Origin: Comamonadaceae bacterium
Lineage (GTDB): Bacteria > Pseudomonadota > Gammaproteobacteria > Burkholderiales > Burkholderiaceae_C
Length of the DNA: 7,962 bases
Direction of reading: 5' to 3'
NCBI GenBank assembly: GCA_024642025.1
Contig: JAHEBY010000116.1
Coordinates: 1-7,962, forward strand
Below, piece by piece: positions 1 to 6,947 of this stretch. The notes below the pieces were generated by a model. It searched no databases and had not been told where the DNA came from. It saw only the letters and a list, made by a program, of their open reading frames with translations. Position numbers and translations under genes: made by a program. Position 1 is the first letter of the stretch. Every line of letters starts with the position of its first letter.

Positions 1-708
1 TTTGTCAAGCACATCAGGTTGGTCAAGCAAATTTTGCGCGGTATCCGAGCGCACAACCGTGCCACGATCCAGCACAGCAGCGGTATCGGAAATAGCCAAA
101 ATAGCTTGTGGATGCTGCTCCACGATGATGGCCGACAAGCCTTCTTCGCGGGTGATGCGGCGAATCGCCCGCAAGAGCTCCTGCACAATAATTGGTGCCA
201 AACCCTCAAGCGGCTCGTCGAGCAAAAGAAGCGTGGGGTTCAGTACCAGCGCGCGCCCGACCGCCAGCATCTGCTGTTCGCCGCCAGATAGCTGGGTCCC
301 CAAATTGGTCTTGCGTTCAGCGAGGCGGGGAAACATGTCATACACGCGCGCCGGCGTCCAGGCCGGTGCGCTGCGGCCTGCCCGGCCCGGCCGCTCAACG
401 GCAGTGAGGTTTTCATTCACCGTCAGGGATTTGAAGATGTTGCGCTCTTGCGGCACCCAGCCAATGCCCGCTGCCGCTCGCTCGTGCGGCGCAAGTTTGT
501 GCAAAGCCACGCCGCCCAGGCTGATGCTGCCCGCGTGCTGGCGTGTGGCGCCGGCCAGGGTGTTGATGAGCGTGGTCTTGCCAGTGCCGTTGCGGCCCAG
601 CAGCGCCAGCGTCTGCCCCTCGGCGAGTGACAGCGAGATGCCTGTCAACACCACGGCTTCTCCGTAGCCTGCGCTCAACCCGTCGACGCTGAGCAGCGTG
701 TTAGCCAT
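1..708 (-). CDS. livF: Liv-type ABC transporter ATP-binding protein LivF (3' end cut off)
   Basis: This is the second ATPase of a branched-chain-amino-acid-type (HAAT) importer. It hydrolyses ATP at the inner face of the membrane and pairs with LivG. The frame is open from the ATG at 708 to the window edge, giving 236 codons without a stop. LivF proteins are usually about 235-240 residues, so only a few residues should be missing. Visible motifs in order are Walker A GRNGTGKTT (about residue 41), a Q-loop in VPQERNIF, the signature LSGGEQQ (about 142), Walker B LLLLDEP (about 163), and the switch histidine in IIVEQH. The EQH in place of the EHD of LivG is typical of LivF. The ATG overlaps the end of livG by 8 bases and has GAGG 9 bases upstream, which suggests coupled translation. 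The LivF call is firm. The transported substrate is inferred only from the gene neighbourhood. Confidence 0.95.
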   Translation of the reverse strand, partial: MANTLLSVDGLSAGYGEAVVLTGISLSLAEGQTLALLGRNGTGKTTLINTLAGATRQHAGSISLGGVALHKLAPHERAAAGIGWVPQERNIFKSLTVNENLTAVERPGRAGRSAPAWTPARVYDMFPRLAERKTNLGTQLSGGEQQMLAVGRALVLNPTLLLLDEPLEGLAPIIVQELLRAIRRITREEGLSAIIVEQHPQAILAISDTAAVLDRGTVVRSDTAQNLLDQPDVLDK

Positions 709-1489
709 GAGCAACGACCTCGTCATGGCCGAGGTAGACGGCCTTGACCCGAGGGTCGCTGGCAATCTGGTCGGGGGTGCCTTCTGTCAGGACCGCCCCA
801 TTGACCAGCACCGTCATGTAGTTGGCAAAGCTGAAGACAAGGTCCATGTCGTGCTCGATCAGCAGCACCGATACGTCGGCGGGCAATGCAGCCACGGTTT
901 GTAACAATTCCTCGCGCTCACCTGCCGGTACGCCGGCGACGGGTTCGTCAAGTAGCAGCACGCGGGGCTCGCACGCCAGAGCGATGGCAATCTCAAGCAA
1001 ACGGCGCTTGCCATATGGCAGCATGTTGGTGGGCTGGTTCATCACCTCGGCCAGGTGAAATTGCTTCAACAATACGTCGCAACGTTGCATCACCTCAGGC
1101 GTTGATCCCAGGCGCTTCCACCATTGGCCACCCAGGCCGTGATGCTGCGATACGGCCAGTGCCAGGGTTTCGATTGGCGTCATCGTATCGAAAAGCTGGT
1201 TGATCTGAAACGTGCGCACCATGCCGCGGCGCACGCGCTGGTGAGGGGCGAGACGAGTGATGTCAGCGCCCTCCAGGGTGATGCTGCCCTCAGTGGGCTC
1301 CAGCACGCCGGTCAGAAGATTGATCAGGGTAGTTTTGCCTGCGCCATTCGGCCCAATCAACGCATGCCGGGCCCCGCGGCGAAGATTCAGCGTGACGTTG
1401 TCGGTGGCCGTGATGCCGCCAAAGCGCTTGACCAGTCCATTGGCGCTCAGCACCACCTCGCCCGCTTGCCCGTGAGCAGTCTCACTCAT
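701..1489 (-). CDS. livG: Liv-type ABC transporter ATP-binding protein LivG
   Basis: This is the first ATPase of the importer and the partner of LivF. Counted from the chosen start it has 262 residues. It shows Walker A GPNGAGKTT (46-54), a Q-loop Gln in RTFQIN (about 95), the signature region LPYGKRR (from 157), Walker B VLLLDEP (177-183) and H-loop LLIEHDMD (His 213). The loosely conserved signature (LPYG rather than LSGG) is normal for LivG. The ATG at 1489 forms a 4-base ATGA overlap with the livM stop and has AGGAAG about 11 bases upstream. An in-frame ATG at 1516 would add nine residues (MVFQEGGLN) inside livM without an obvious ribosome site, so the shorter form is preferred. The extended insert between Walker A and the signature, with RTFQ and LGG, fits LivG rather than LivF. 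Family assignment is firm; the exact start is the main uncertainty. Confidence 0.93.
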   Translation of the reverse strand: MSETAHGQAGEVVLSANGLVKRFGGITATDNVTLNLRRGARHALIGPNGAGKTTLINLLTGVLEPTEGSITLEGADITRLAPHQRVRRGMVRTFQINQLFDTMTPIETLALAVSQHHGLGGQWWKRLGSTPEVMQRCDVLLKQFHLAEVMNQPTNMLPYGKRRLLEIAIALACEPRVLLLDEPVAGVPAGEREELLQTVAALPADVSVLLIEHDMDLVFSFANYMTVLVNGAVLTEGTPDQIASDPRVKAVYLGHDEVVAHG

Positions 1490-2457
1490 GTTGAGCCCGC
1501 CTTCCTGGAAAACCATGTCCAGGGCCGCAACAGGCGGTCGCGCCCCACCATCACTAGGACGACGAGAAACAAGCCAATCCAGAAGGTCCAGTACTGCGGC
1601 GTAATCGCTGATATGAAGTCCTGCATCAGCTTGAAAACCACTGCGCCGGCGACACCACCATAGAGCCAGCCCGTACCCCCAATCACGAGGATCAACATCA
1701 CATCCGCAGAACGATCGAACGCAAACACATCGAGCGAGGCAAAGCCGGTGGTTTGCGCCAGCAAGGCGCCCGCAGCACCCGCCATACCCGCTGCAATGGT
1801 GTAAATCACCGCCAGACGCTGGGTGACCGGAATACCGATGGCCATGGCGCGCAAGCGGTTGTCCCGAATGGCCTTGAGCGTGGCACCAAAAGGTGAGTTA
1901 ACGATGCGCCGAGACAGCACAAACAACACGAGCAGGACAGATATTGAATACCAGGCGGCAGTCCGCCCATAAAGGTCGAACTCAAACTTGCCCAAAATAG
2001 GGCCCATCACCACGCCTTGCAAACCGTCAGCGCCGCCTGTTAACCAGGAGAGCTTGTTGGCCAATTCCATGAGGATCAGGCCGACGCCAAGTGTGACCAT
2101 CAGGCGCGTCAGGTCCGTGCCGCGGATGATGGTCATGCTGCAAAGGGCTCCCAACACTGTTGCCGTGACGACCGCGGCTGCAAGCCCTACCAAAGGATCG
2201 GGCATCACCAGCTTGGCAAACAGCCCGGCCGTGTAGGCACCCATGCCAAAAAAAGCGGCGTGACCCAGAGACACCACACCGGTGAAGCCCAGAATCAGGT
2301 CCAGCGATACCGCAAACAACGCCACAATCGCAATTTCGTTGATGATGAGTGCGTGGCTCGGCAGCAAAAGGGGCGCCACCAGAGCAAATGCCCAAAGTAC
2401 CCACTCGATGGGCTTCCAGCGGCGGTTCAGAGAAAGCGGATTGGACGGCGTCGTCAC
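1486..2457 (-). CDS. livM: Liv-type ABC transporter permease LivM
   Basis: This is an inner-membrane permease that pairs with LivH to form the translocation channel. From a GTG start at 2457 it is 323 residues, close to the usual size of LivM outside E. coli. It is strongly hydrophobic, with roughly eight to ten likely membrane segments. Family motifs are VVSLGHAAFFGMGAYTA (61-77) and the cytoplasmic ATPase-coupling loop AIRDNRLRAMAIGI (196-209). The C-terminal hydrophobic segment is followed by the basic tail RDRLLRPW. The GTG forms a 4-base GTGA overlap with the livH stop and is preceded by AAGGCGGAAA, a reasonable ribosome site. An ATG at 2523 would add 22 residues, mostly polar and encoded inside livH, with no Shine-Dalgarno sequence, so it was not chosen. 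The family is clear; the start codon is inferred. Confidence 0.92.
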   Translation of the reverse strand: MTTPSNPLSLNRRWKPIEWVLWAFALVAPLLLPSHALIINEIAIVALFAVSLDLILGFTGVVSLGHAAFFGMGAYTAGLFAKLVMPDPLVGLAAAVVTATVLGALCSMTIIRGTDLTRLMVTLGVGLILMELANKLSWLTGGADGLQGVVMGPILGKFEFDLYGRTAAWYSISVLLVLFVLSRRIVNSPFGATLKAIRDNRLRAMAIGIPVTQRLAVIYTIAAGMAGAAGALLAQTTGFASLDVFAFDRSADVMLILVIGGTGWLYGGVAGAVVFKLMQDFISAITPQYWTFWIGLFLVVLVMVGRDRLLRPWTWFSRKAGST

Positions 2458-3329
2458 GACTTTCCGCCTTGGCGAACAAACAATCCCTGTGGCCGCCAGA
2501 TCAGAATGGCGATCATGATGCAATACACAATGAATGCGCCCAATTTGGGTATGTAATACTTGCCCGCCACATCTGCCACGCCCAGCAGCAACGCTGCCAG
2601 GAGTGGGCCCGTGATGCTGGACGTGCCGCCAACCGCGACAACGATTAAAAAGTAAATCATGAACTTGAGCGGAAATGTTGGGTCCAGACCCAGCACCTCA
2701 GCGCCCAGAGCCCCGCCCAGTCCAGCCAGGCCCGAGCCGACGGCAAACGTGGACAGAAACACAATGTTTACGTTGATGCCCAAGCCCGCCGCCACGCGCT
2801 GATCATCCACCGAGGCGCGCAGGCGGCTACCAAACCGGGTCTTGGCCAGGATATATTGCAGCCCCACTGTCAAAGCCGCACACACAGCAATGATGAACAG
2901 GCGATAGTGGCCCATGCCGAGCATCCAGGCGCCCTCACCGATCTCAGTGCGGCCTTTAAGCCACTCCGGCAATTGGACGATTTGCTGAGAAGATCCGATG
3001 AAATAGTCTGCGCTGGCGACAGCCATGAAGGTCAGGCCAATCGAGAACAACACCTGGTCAAGATGTGGTTTGCGGTAAAGCGGCCGGTACAACGTGCGCT
3101 CCAATACGGCACCAAGCAGCGCTGCGCCTAAAAACGCCAACGGCAGGCAAACCAGGAAAGGCACATCTGCGCGTTGCATCAACAGCACCGTGATGTAGCC
3201 CCCCACCATGGCGAACGCGCCATGGGCGAGGTTGATGAAATTCATCAATCCCATCGTCACAGCCAATCCCACGGCCAGAATGAAGAGCAGCATCCCGTAG
3301 GCGATGCCATCAAAAAGAATGGTCAGCAT
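2454..3329 (-). CDS. livH: Liv-type ABC transporter permease LivH
   Basis: This inner-membrane permease of 291 residues is the usual length for LivH. It has a hydrophobic N-terminus without a cleavable signal and about eight membrane segments. Diagnostic motifs are FINLAHGAFAMVGGY (31-45), the ERTLYRPLYR cytoplasmic segment (77-86), the coupling loop RASVDDQRVAAGLGI (171-185), and AVGGTSSITGPLLAALLLG (232-250). The C-terminus WRPQGLFVRQG is typical of the family. The ATG at 3329 is the first of the open frame and matches where LivH proteins normally begin. A purine-rich GGGCGGAG lies 14 bases upstream, which is far for a ribosome site. It falls partly inside a weak stem (3345-3362), so expression may depend on translation from the preceding binding-protein gene. 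livH begins 43 bases after that gene and overlaps livM by 4. Confidence 0.95.
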   Translation of the reverse strand: MLTILFDGIAYGMLLFILAVGLAVTMGLMNFINLAHGAFAMVGGYITVLLMQRADVPFLVCLPLAFLGAALLGAVLERTLYRPLYRKPHLDQVLFSIGLTFMAVASADYFIGSSQQIVQLPEWLKGRTEIGEGAWMLGMGHYRLFIIAVCAALTVGLQYILAKTRFGSRLRASVDDQRVAAGLGINVNIVFLSTFAVGSGLAGLGGALGAEVLGLDPTFPLKFMIYFLIVVAVGGTSSITGPLLAALLLGVADVAGKYYIPKLGAFIVYCIMIAILIWRPQGLFVRQGGKS

Positions 3330-3372
3330 AGACGAGTTCTGCGCTCCGCCCTGATGCGCGGACGCAAGAAGC

Positions 3373-4545
3373 TTATTTGGCCTTGCCCGGGTCCTTGACG
3401 TCCTTGATCACATCAAACTCGACGTTGTGCAATTCGCCATCTTTTCGCTCGACCTTGCGAAGGTAGATGTTTTGCACCACATCGCGCGTTTGTGCATCAA
3501 TGTACATGGGGCCACGCGGGCTTTCAAAAATCTGCCCCTTCATGGCCGCCAACAACGCGTCACCACCGCCTGCACCTTTGGTCTTTTTCAACGCTTCGTA
3601 GATGACGCGCATGCCGTCATAGCCACCCACCGCCATAAAGTTGGGACGCATGCCCTTGTTAGCCTTGCTGAAAGCCTCGACAAACTTCTTGTTCACGGGC
3701 GACGGATGGGCTGCAGAATAATGGTGCGACGTCACCACGCCCAGGGCACCGTCACCCATGTCATTGAGCTGATCATCGTCGGTGACGTCGCCCGTCCCGA
3801 TGAGTTTGATCCCGGCCTTGTCCATTCCGCGCTCGAGAAACTGCTTCATGACCGCTGCGCCAGCACCTGACGGCACAAACACAAACAGGGCATCAGGCTT
3901 CAGGTCACGCACTTTTTGAAGAAATGGCGCAAAGTCGGGATTGCGCAGGGGTACGCGCAATGCTTCGGTGACCTGTCCGCCGTTAAGAATGAGCCGTTCC
4001 CTGAAGTATTTTTCTGCATCGATACCAGGTCCGTAGTCACTGACCAGCGTCACGACTTTCTTGATTCCATTTTTGACGGTCCAGTCTCCAAGCGCTACCG
4101 CAGCTTGCGGCAGCGTGAAACTTGTGCGAACGATATAAGGCGACGCCTCGGTAATGCTGGACGTGGCGGCAGCCATGACGACCATGGGCGTCTTTGACTG
4201 CGTTGCCAGCGGCGCCGTAGCAAACGCAGACGGCGTGATACCAAAACCGGCAATCACATTGACCTTGTCGTTGACGATCAATTCCTGCGCCAGGCGCTTG
4301 GTCACGTCAGGCACGCTGGTGTCGTCCTTCAGGATCAGCTCAACCTTTTTCCCTGCAATGGTGTCACCGTTTTGGGCCATGTACAGCCGGGCAGCAGCTT
4401 CAATTTGCCGTCCGGTTGAGGCCTGCTGACCCGTCATGGGCAAAATCAGGCCAATTTTGAAGGTGTTGCTTTGGGCGATGGAGCCCAGCGACGACAAGGC
4501 TGCCACGGCCACAACTGCCGCCTTGAGTACATTGCGTTTTTTCAT
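3373..4545 (-). CDS. Periplasmic substrate-binding protein of the Liv-type transporter (copy nearest the permeases)
   Basis: This is a type I periplasmic binding protein (Peripla_BP_6/LivJ-LivK family) of 390 residues, the expected size. It captures the ligand in the periplasm and delivers it to LivHM. The ATG at 4545 is chosen because AGGAG sits 7 bases upstream and it starts a good Sec signal peptide: a KKR head, a hydrophobic stretch rich in A/V/L, then SIA before QS, with likely cleavage after residue 24. An in-frame ATG at 4617 adds 24 residues that would bury the signal. The mature protein opens with FKIGLILPMTG (29-39). The ligand-cleft region AAATSSITEASPY is near 125-137 and SDYGPGIDAE at 169-178. 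The C-terminal ESPRGPMYIDAQTRD (341-355) is common in binding proteins for aromatic or other organic acids as well as amino acids. It is about three quarters identical to the next binding protein upstream. The ligand is unknown; livK-like naming would overstate it. Confidence 0.93.
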   Translation of the reverse strand: MKKRNVLKAAVVAVAALSSLGSIAQSNTFKIGLILPMTGQQASTGRQIEAAARLYMAQNGDTIAGKKVELILKDDTSVPDVTKRLAQELIVNDKVNVIAGFGITPSAFATAPLATQSKTPMVVMAAATSSITEASPYIVRTSFTLPQAAVALGDWTVKNGIKKVVTLVSDYGPGIDAEKYFRERLILNGGQVTEALRVPLRNPDFAPFLQKVRDLKPDALFVFVPSGAGAAVMKQFLERGMDKAGIKLIGTGDVTDDDQLNDMGDGALGVVTSHHYSAAHPSPVNKKFVEAFSKANKGMRPNFMAVGGYDGMRVIYEALKKTKGAGGGDALLAAMKGQIFESPRGPMYIDAQTRDVVQNIYLRKVERKDGELHNVEFDVIKDVKDPGKAK

Positions 4546-4552
4546 AAGGTGT

Positions 4553-4557
4553 CTCCT
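4553..4557 (-). promoter_or_regulatory. Shine-Dalgarno site fixing the start of the downstream binding-protein gene
   Basis: AGGAG on the coding strand lies 7 bases before the ATG at 4545. It is the strongest ribosome site in the window and decides in favour of this start over the in-frame ATG at 4617. The high translation it implies fits a binding protein, normally made in excess over its membrane partners. Confidence 0.8.
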
Positions 4558-4593
4558 GTTATCGTTAACCTGCGCATGGTGCAGATCCCATAG

Positions 4594-4616
4594 TGTATTT
4601 GCAAGAGCGAAATACA
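4594..4616. promoter_or_regulatory. Inverted repeat upstream of the second binding-protein gene (possible operator)
   Basis: Perfect 7-base arms TGTATTT and AAATACA surround a 9-base spacer. The repeat lies in the 126-base non-coding gap between the two binding-protein genes and is centred about 60 bases before the downstream ATG. The inner part has the form ATTT-N9-AAAT, which contains the T-N11-A arrangement known from LysR-type regulator sites. It could also serve a GntR-type protein. The arms are AT-rich and no T-run follows, so it does not look like a terminator. No regulator can be assigned; the call as an operator is inference. Confidence 0.35.
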
Positions 4617-4671
4617 TCTGCCTGCTATTACAGAATTAGCTAACTCGTCGCAGGTTATTACTAAATTAAAT
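4617..4671 (-). promoter_or_regulatory. AT-rich spacer between the two binding-protein genes, possible internal promoter region
   Basis: This is the upstream part of the largest gap in the operon and is clearly richer in A and T than the flanking genes. It contains the 8-base palindrome TTAGCTAA (4636-4643), flanked by CCTGC (4621-4625) and GCAGG (4650-4654) as a wide inverted pair. On the coding strand TGTAAT resembles a -10 box, but no convincing -35 box lies at the right distance. No GC-rich hairpin with a T-run follows the upstream stop codon, so read-through from the first binding-protein gene is expected. A promoter serving the downstream transporter genes is plausible only. Confidence 0.25.
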
Positions 4672-5853
4672 TTACTTTCCCGACTTGCCTGGGTCCTTGA
4701 CACCCTTGATCACGTCAAACTCCGTGTTGTAGAGTTGACCATTGATTCGCTCCACCCGACGGATATAAACATCCTGAACGATGTCGCGGGTCTGTGCGTC
4801 GATATAGATAGGCCCGCGCGGACTTTCAAAGATCTGCCCCTTCATGGCTGACACCAGAGCTTCACCACTGCCCTGCCCTTTGGTCGCCTTGACAGCCTCG
4901 TAAATGACGCGCATGCCATCGTAGGCTGCCACACCAAAGAAGTTGGGGCGGATACCTTTGCTTTGCTTCATGTACGCCTCAACAAACTTCTTGTTGGCCG
5001 GCGAGTTGTGAGATGCGGAATACGGATGCGAAGTAACCAGGCCCAGTGCCACGTCACCCATGTCATTCAGGATTTCGTCGTCGGCCACGCTGCCTTCGCC
5101 AATCAGCTTGATGCCTGCCTTGTCCAGACCCCGCTCTGAAAATTGCTTGAGCAGTGCAGTTCCGGCACCGGCCGGCACGAACACAAAAAGTGCATCAGGC
5201 TTCAGGTCACGTACTTTTTGCAAAAATGGCGCGTAGTCCGGGTTGCGCAGCGGCACACGAATTTCGGCCAGAAGCTGCCCGCCATTCAACAGAAAACGCT
5301 CACGGAACGTTTTCTCGGCGTCGATACCCGGACCGTAATCCGTGACCAGGCTCACAACTTTCTTGATGCCGTTTTTGGGCGCCCATTCAGCCACGCCAAG
5401 CGTCACTTGCGGAAGCGTCATGCTGGTACGAATGATGTATGGGGAAGCCTCAGTAATGATTGATGTTGCAGCGGCCATGATCACCATGGGTGTCTTGGCT
5501 TGGGTGGCAACGGGGGCTGTCGCGAGCGCGAGCGGCGTCAGGCCAAAACCGGCCAGCACATCGACCTTGTCGTTGATCACCAGTTCTTGTGCCAGCCGTT
5601 TCGTGATGTCGGGCACGCCGGTGTCGTCCTTGAGCACGATTTCAACTTGCCGCCCGGCCACCTTGTCGCCGAACTGCGCCATATAAAGCCGCACACCGTT
5701 CTCGATCTGGCGCCCGGTGGATGCAAATGGGCCAGTCATGGGCAATATCAGGCCAACTTTGAATGCCTTGCCCTGTGCCGCGGCCATACCGGCATGCCAC
5801 GCCAGCGCCGTCGCAGTAGTGGCCTTTAAAAAGCTCCGTTTTCCTGAATCCAT
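4672..5853 (-). CDS. Periplasmic substrate-binding protein of the Liv-type transporter (upstream paralogue, Tat-like signal)
   Basis: This is a second type I periplasmic binding protein (Peripla_BP_6), 393 residues, paralogous to the one that follows it in the operon. The mature parts align almost without gaps from FKVGLILPMTG (31-41) to the shared KDPGK tail. The ATG at 5853 is preferred because GGAG lies 6 bases upstream and the protein then starts with an export signal. An in-frame ATG at 5976 would begin inside the reductase gene and hide that signal. The signal is unlike that of its twin: GKRSFLK at residues 4-10, then a mildly hydrophobic A/T/L stretch ending AAA before QG (likely cleavage after 26). 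This resembles a twin-arginine signal with Lys in place of the first Arg, so Tat export is possible but not shown. The gene starts 53 bases after the reductase stop, and a 126-base AT-rich spacer separates it from its twin. Confidence 0.93.
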   Translation of the reverse strand: MDSGKRSFLKATTATALAWHAGMAAAQGKAFKVGLILPMTGPFASTGRQIENGVRLYMAQFGDKVAGRQVEIVLKDDTGVPDITKRLAQELVINDKVDVLAGFGLTPLALATAPVATQAKTPMVIMAAATSIITEASPYIIRTSMTLPQVTLGVAEWAPKNGIKKVVSLVTDYGPGIDAEKTFRERFLLNGGQLLAEIRVPLRNPDYAPFLQKVRDLKPDALFVFVPAGAGTALLKQFSERGLDKAGIKLIGEGSVADDEILNDMGDVALGLVTSHPYSASHNSPANKKFVEAYMKQSKGIRPNFFGVAAYDGMRVIYEAVKATKGQGSGEALVSAMKGQIFESPRGPIYIDAQTRDIVQDVYIRRVERINGQLYNTEFDVIKGVKDPGKSGK

Positions 5854-5859
5854 GTCTGT

Positions 5860-5863
5860 CTCC
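5860..5863 (-). promoter_or_regulatory. Shine-Dalgarno site fixing the start of the upstream binding-protein gene
   Basis: GGAG on the coding strand lies 6 bases before the ATG at 5853. It supports this start, and with it the Tat-like signal peptide, over the in-frame ATG at 5976 that overlaps the reductase gene. Confidence 0.75.
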
Positions 5864-5886
5864 GTTTTGTTAAAAATCCGTTTGTT

Positions 5887-5908
5887 GATACCGCCATAAA
5901 GCGGTGTC
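5887..5908 (-). other. Small stem-loop across the reductase stop codon
   Basis: On the coding strand, GACACCGC and GCGGTATC can pair around a 6-base loop: five pairs next to the loop, one C-A mismatch, then two more pairs. It overlaps the end of the reductase gene and lies about 35 bases before the next ATG. A run of five T follows only after about a dozen bases, so it is not a standard terminator. It might protect a processed mRNA end and so help raise binding-protein expression, or it may mean nothing. Confidence 0.3.
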
Positions 5909-6908
5909 AAGTCTGATCCGGCCGCCACGAAGAATCGAGCGTCACGCCGCCTACTGCCCGAGATACGCAAGGGCAAATCCGGTTGCAGGCTGCTTTCTCA
6001 TGGGAGCCAAGAAATACATCCCGGTGGTCCAACTCACCTTCAACCGCCAAAACATCCATAGTACACAAGCCACACTCGCCGCGCCGACAGTCTGAGATCG
6101 TCGGCACTCCGGCTCCCTCCAGCGCTTCAAGCAGGGTGATGTCCGATGGGACCATGATGTCCACGCCGTGGCGTGGTACCTGCAATCGAAATGCCTTGGT
6201 GGGCAGACGTCCACTGCTGCCAAAGGTTTCAAATCGCAGGTCGGAAATTGGCCGGCCAGCATCACTCCAGGCCAATTTGAGCGCCTCCAGCATGGGCACT
6301 GGGCCGCAGCAATACAGCTGTCCTCCGGCTGGCAGCGCAGCAATTTCACCTGCAAAATCGATGGGCGCGGGACCATCGTGGAGCTGAAGCACATCGCCCG
6401 GCAAGGATTGCAGTGCCGCCCGAAGCTCAGTTGAAAACACCAGCTCCGAGCGCTCGCGGGCACCATATAAAACACGAAGGTAAGCACCGGTCGCTCGCGC
6501 ATGGGAGGCAAGCTTTTGAACCATGCCCACCAGCGGCGTAATGCCTATGCCACCAGCCACCACCAGGTAGCCGGGAGCCGTCAGGTCCAGCGGAAAATGG
6601 TTTTGCGGCTCGCTGACCATCAGGCGGTCGCCAGCCGCCAGCTGCCACATGGCAAGCGAGCCACCACGTCCATCTTCCAGGCGCTTGACGGCAATTCGCC
6701 ATACCGATGGATCGGGCAGACCCACAAGCGAGTAAGACCGCGTCTGCATGTGGGTGCCGCGCACCATCACTTGCACCTGCAGGTGAGCCCCTTCAGGATA
6801 AGCTGGCACGCCATCCGCCAGAGGCGCGATGTCAAACTGTCGCACACTGGGGCTGAGGTCGCGGGTGGCGACCACTGTCGCCTGTAACCAGTTTTGGGAA
6901 ATTTTCAT
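5907..6908 (-). CDS. Flavin/2Fe-2S oxidoreductase, reductase component of a Rieske oxygenase (phthalate dioxygenase reductase/VanB type)
   Basis: The product is a cytoplasmic electron-transfer protein of 333 residues that passes electrons from NAD(P)H through flavin and a plant-type 2Fe-2S centre to the oxygenase. Domain order is that of the phthalate dioxygenase reductase family. A flavin-binding barrel comes first, with RSYS (57-60). The nucleotide domain follows, with GGIGITP (119-125), YGAR (148-151) and CGPVPML (201-207). The C-terminal ferredoxin domain has Cys 274, 279 and 282 in a CX4CX2C loop, and the fourth ligand is Cys 312 or Cys 314 in ICPCVSRA. The length is slightly over the usual 310-325. 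The ATG at 6908 has no clear ribosome site, but the conserved domain begins within about ten residues and no better start exists before the preceding stop. It follows the regulator gene by 39 bases. The oxygenase partner is probably the truncated gene at the right edge. VanB is one possible identity, but the substrate is undetermined. Confidence 0.92.
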   Translation of the reverse strand: MKISQNWLQATVVATRDLSPSVRQFDIAPLADGVPAYPEGAHLQVQVMVRGTHMQTRSYSLVGLPDPSVWRIAVKRLEDGRGGSLAMWQLAAGDRLMVSEPQNHFPLDLTAPGYLVVAGGIGITPLVGMVQKLASHARATGAYLRVLYGARERSELVFSTELRAALQSLPGDVLQLHDGPAPIDFAGEIAALPAGGQLYCCGPVPMLEALKLAWSDAGRPISDLRFETFGSSGRLPTKAFRLQVPRHGVDIMVPSDITLLEALEGAGVPTISDCRRGECGLCTMDVLAVEGELDHRDVFLGSHEKAACNRICPCVSRAVGGVTLDSSWRPDQT

Positions 6909-6947
6909 GAACGGACTGGTGAATACACTTGATGGTGGGCCAACAAT

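Noticed and set aside
2..667. A 221-codon open frame on the plus strand across livF
   Set aside because: It lies antisense to a gene with all ABC-ATPase motifs intact. Its translation is rich in Ser, Arg and Pro, as expected of an antisense shadow in GC-rich DNA, and shows no recognisable domain.
1124..1663. A 179-codon plus-strand open frame across the livG/livM junction
   Set aside because: It is antisense to two well-supported genes, has no ribosome site or domain, and crosses their boundary.
2027..2479. A 150-codon minus-strand open frame inside livM
   Set aside because: It is out of frame with a clear permease, and its His/Gly/Arg-rich translation shows no membrane segments or motifs.
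3345..3362. Five-base stem (TCCGC/GCGGA) before livH as a terminator
   Set aside because: The stem is short, no T-run follows, and the next gene belongs to the same transporter. At most it influences the livH ribosome site.
4546..4671. A sigma-70 promoter ahead of the downstream binding-protein gene
   Set aside because: Several AT-rich hexamers resemble a -10 box, but none has a good -35 partner at 16-18 bases, so no specific promoter was called.
5951..6511. A 186-codon minus-strand open frame inside the reductase gene in another frame
   Set aside because: The reductase frame carries flavin, nucleotide and iron-sulphur motifs throughout; the alternative has an unstructured, Cys- and Trp-rich composition typical of an out-of-frame reading.
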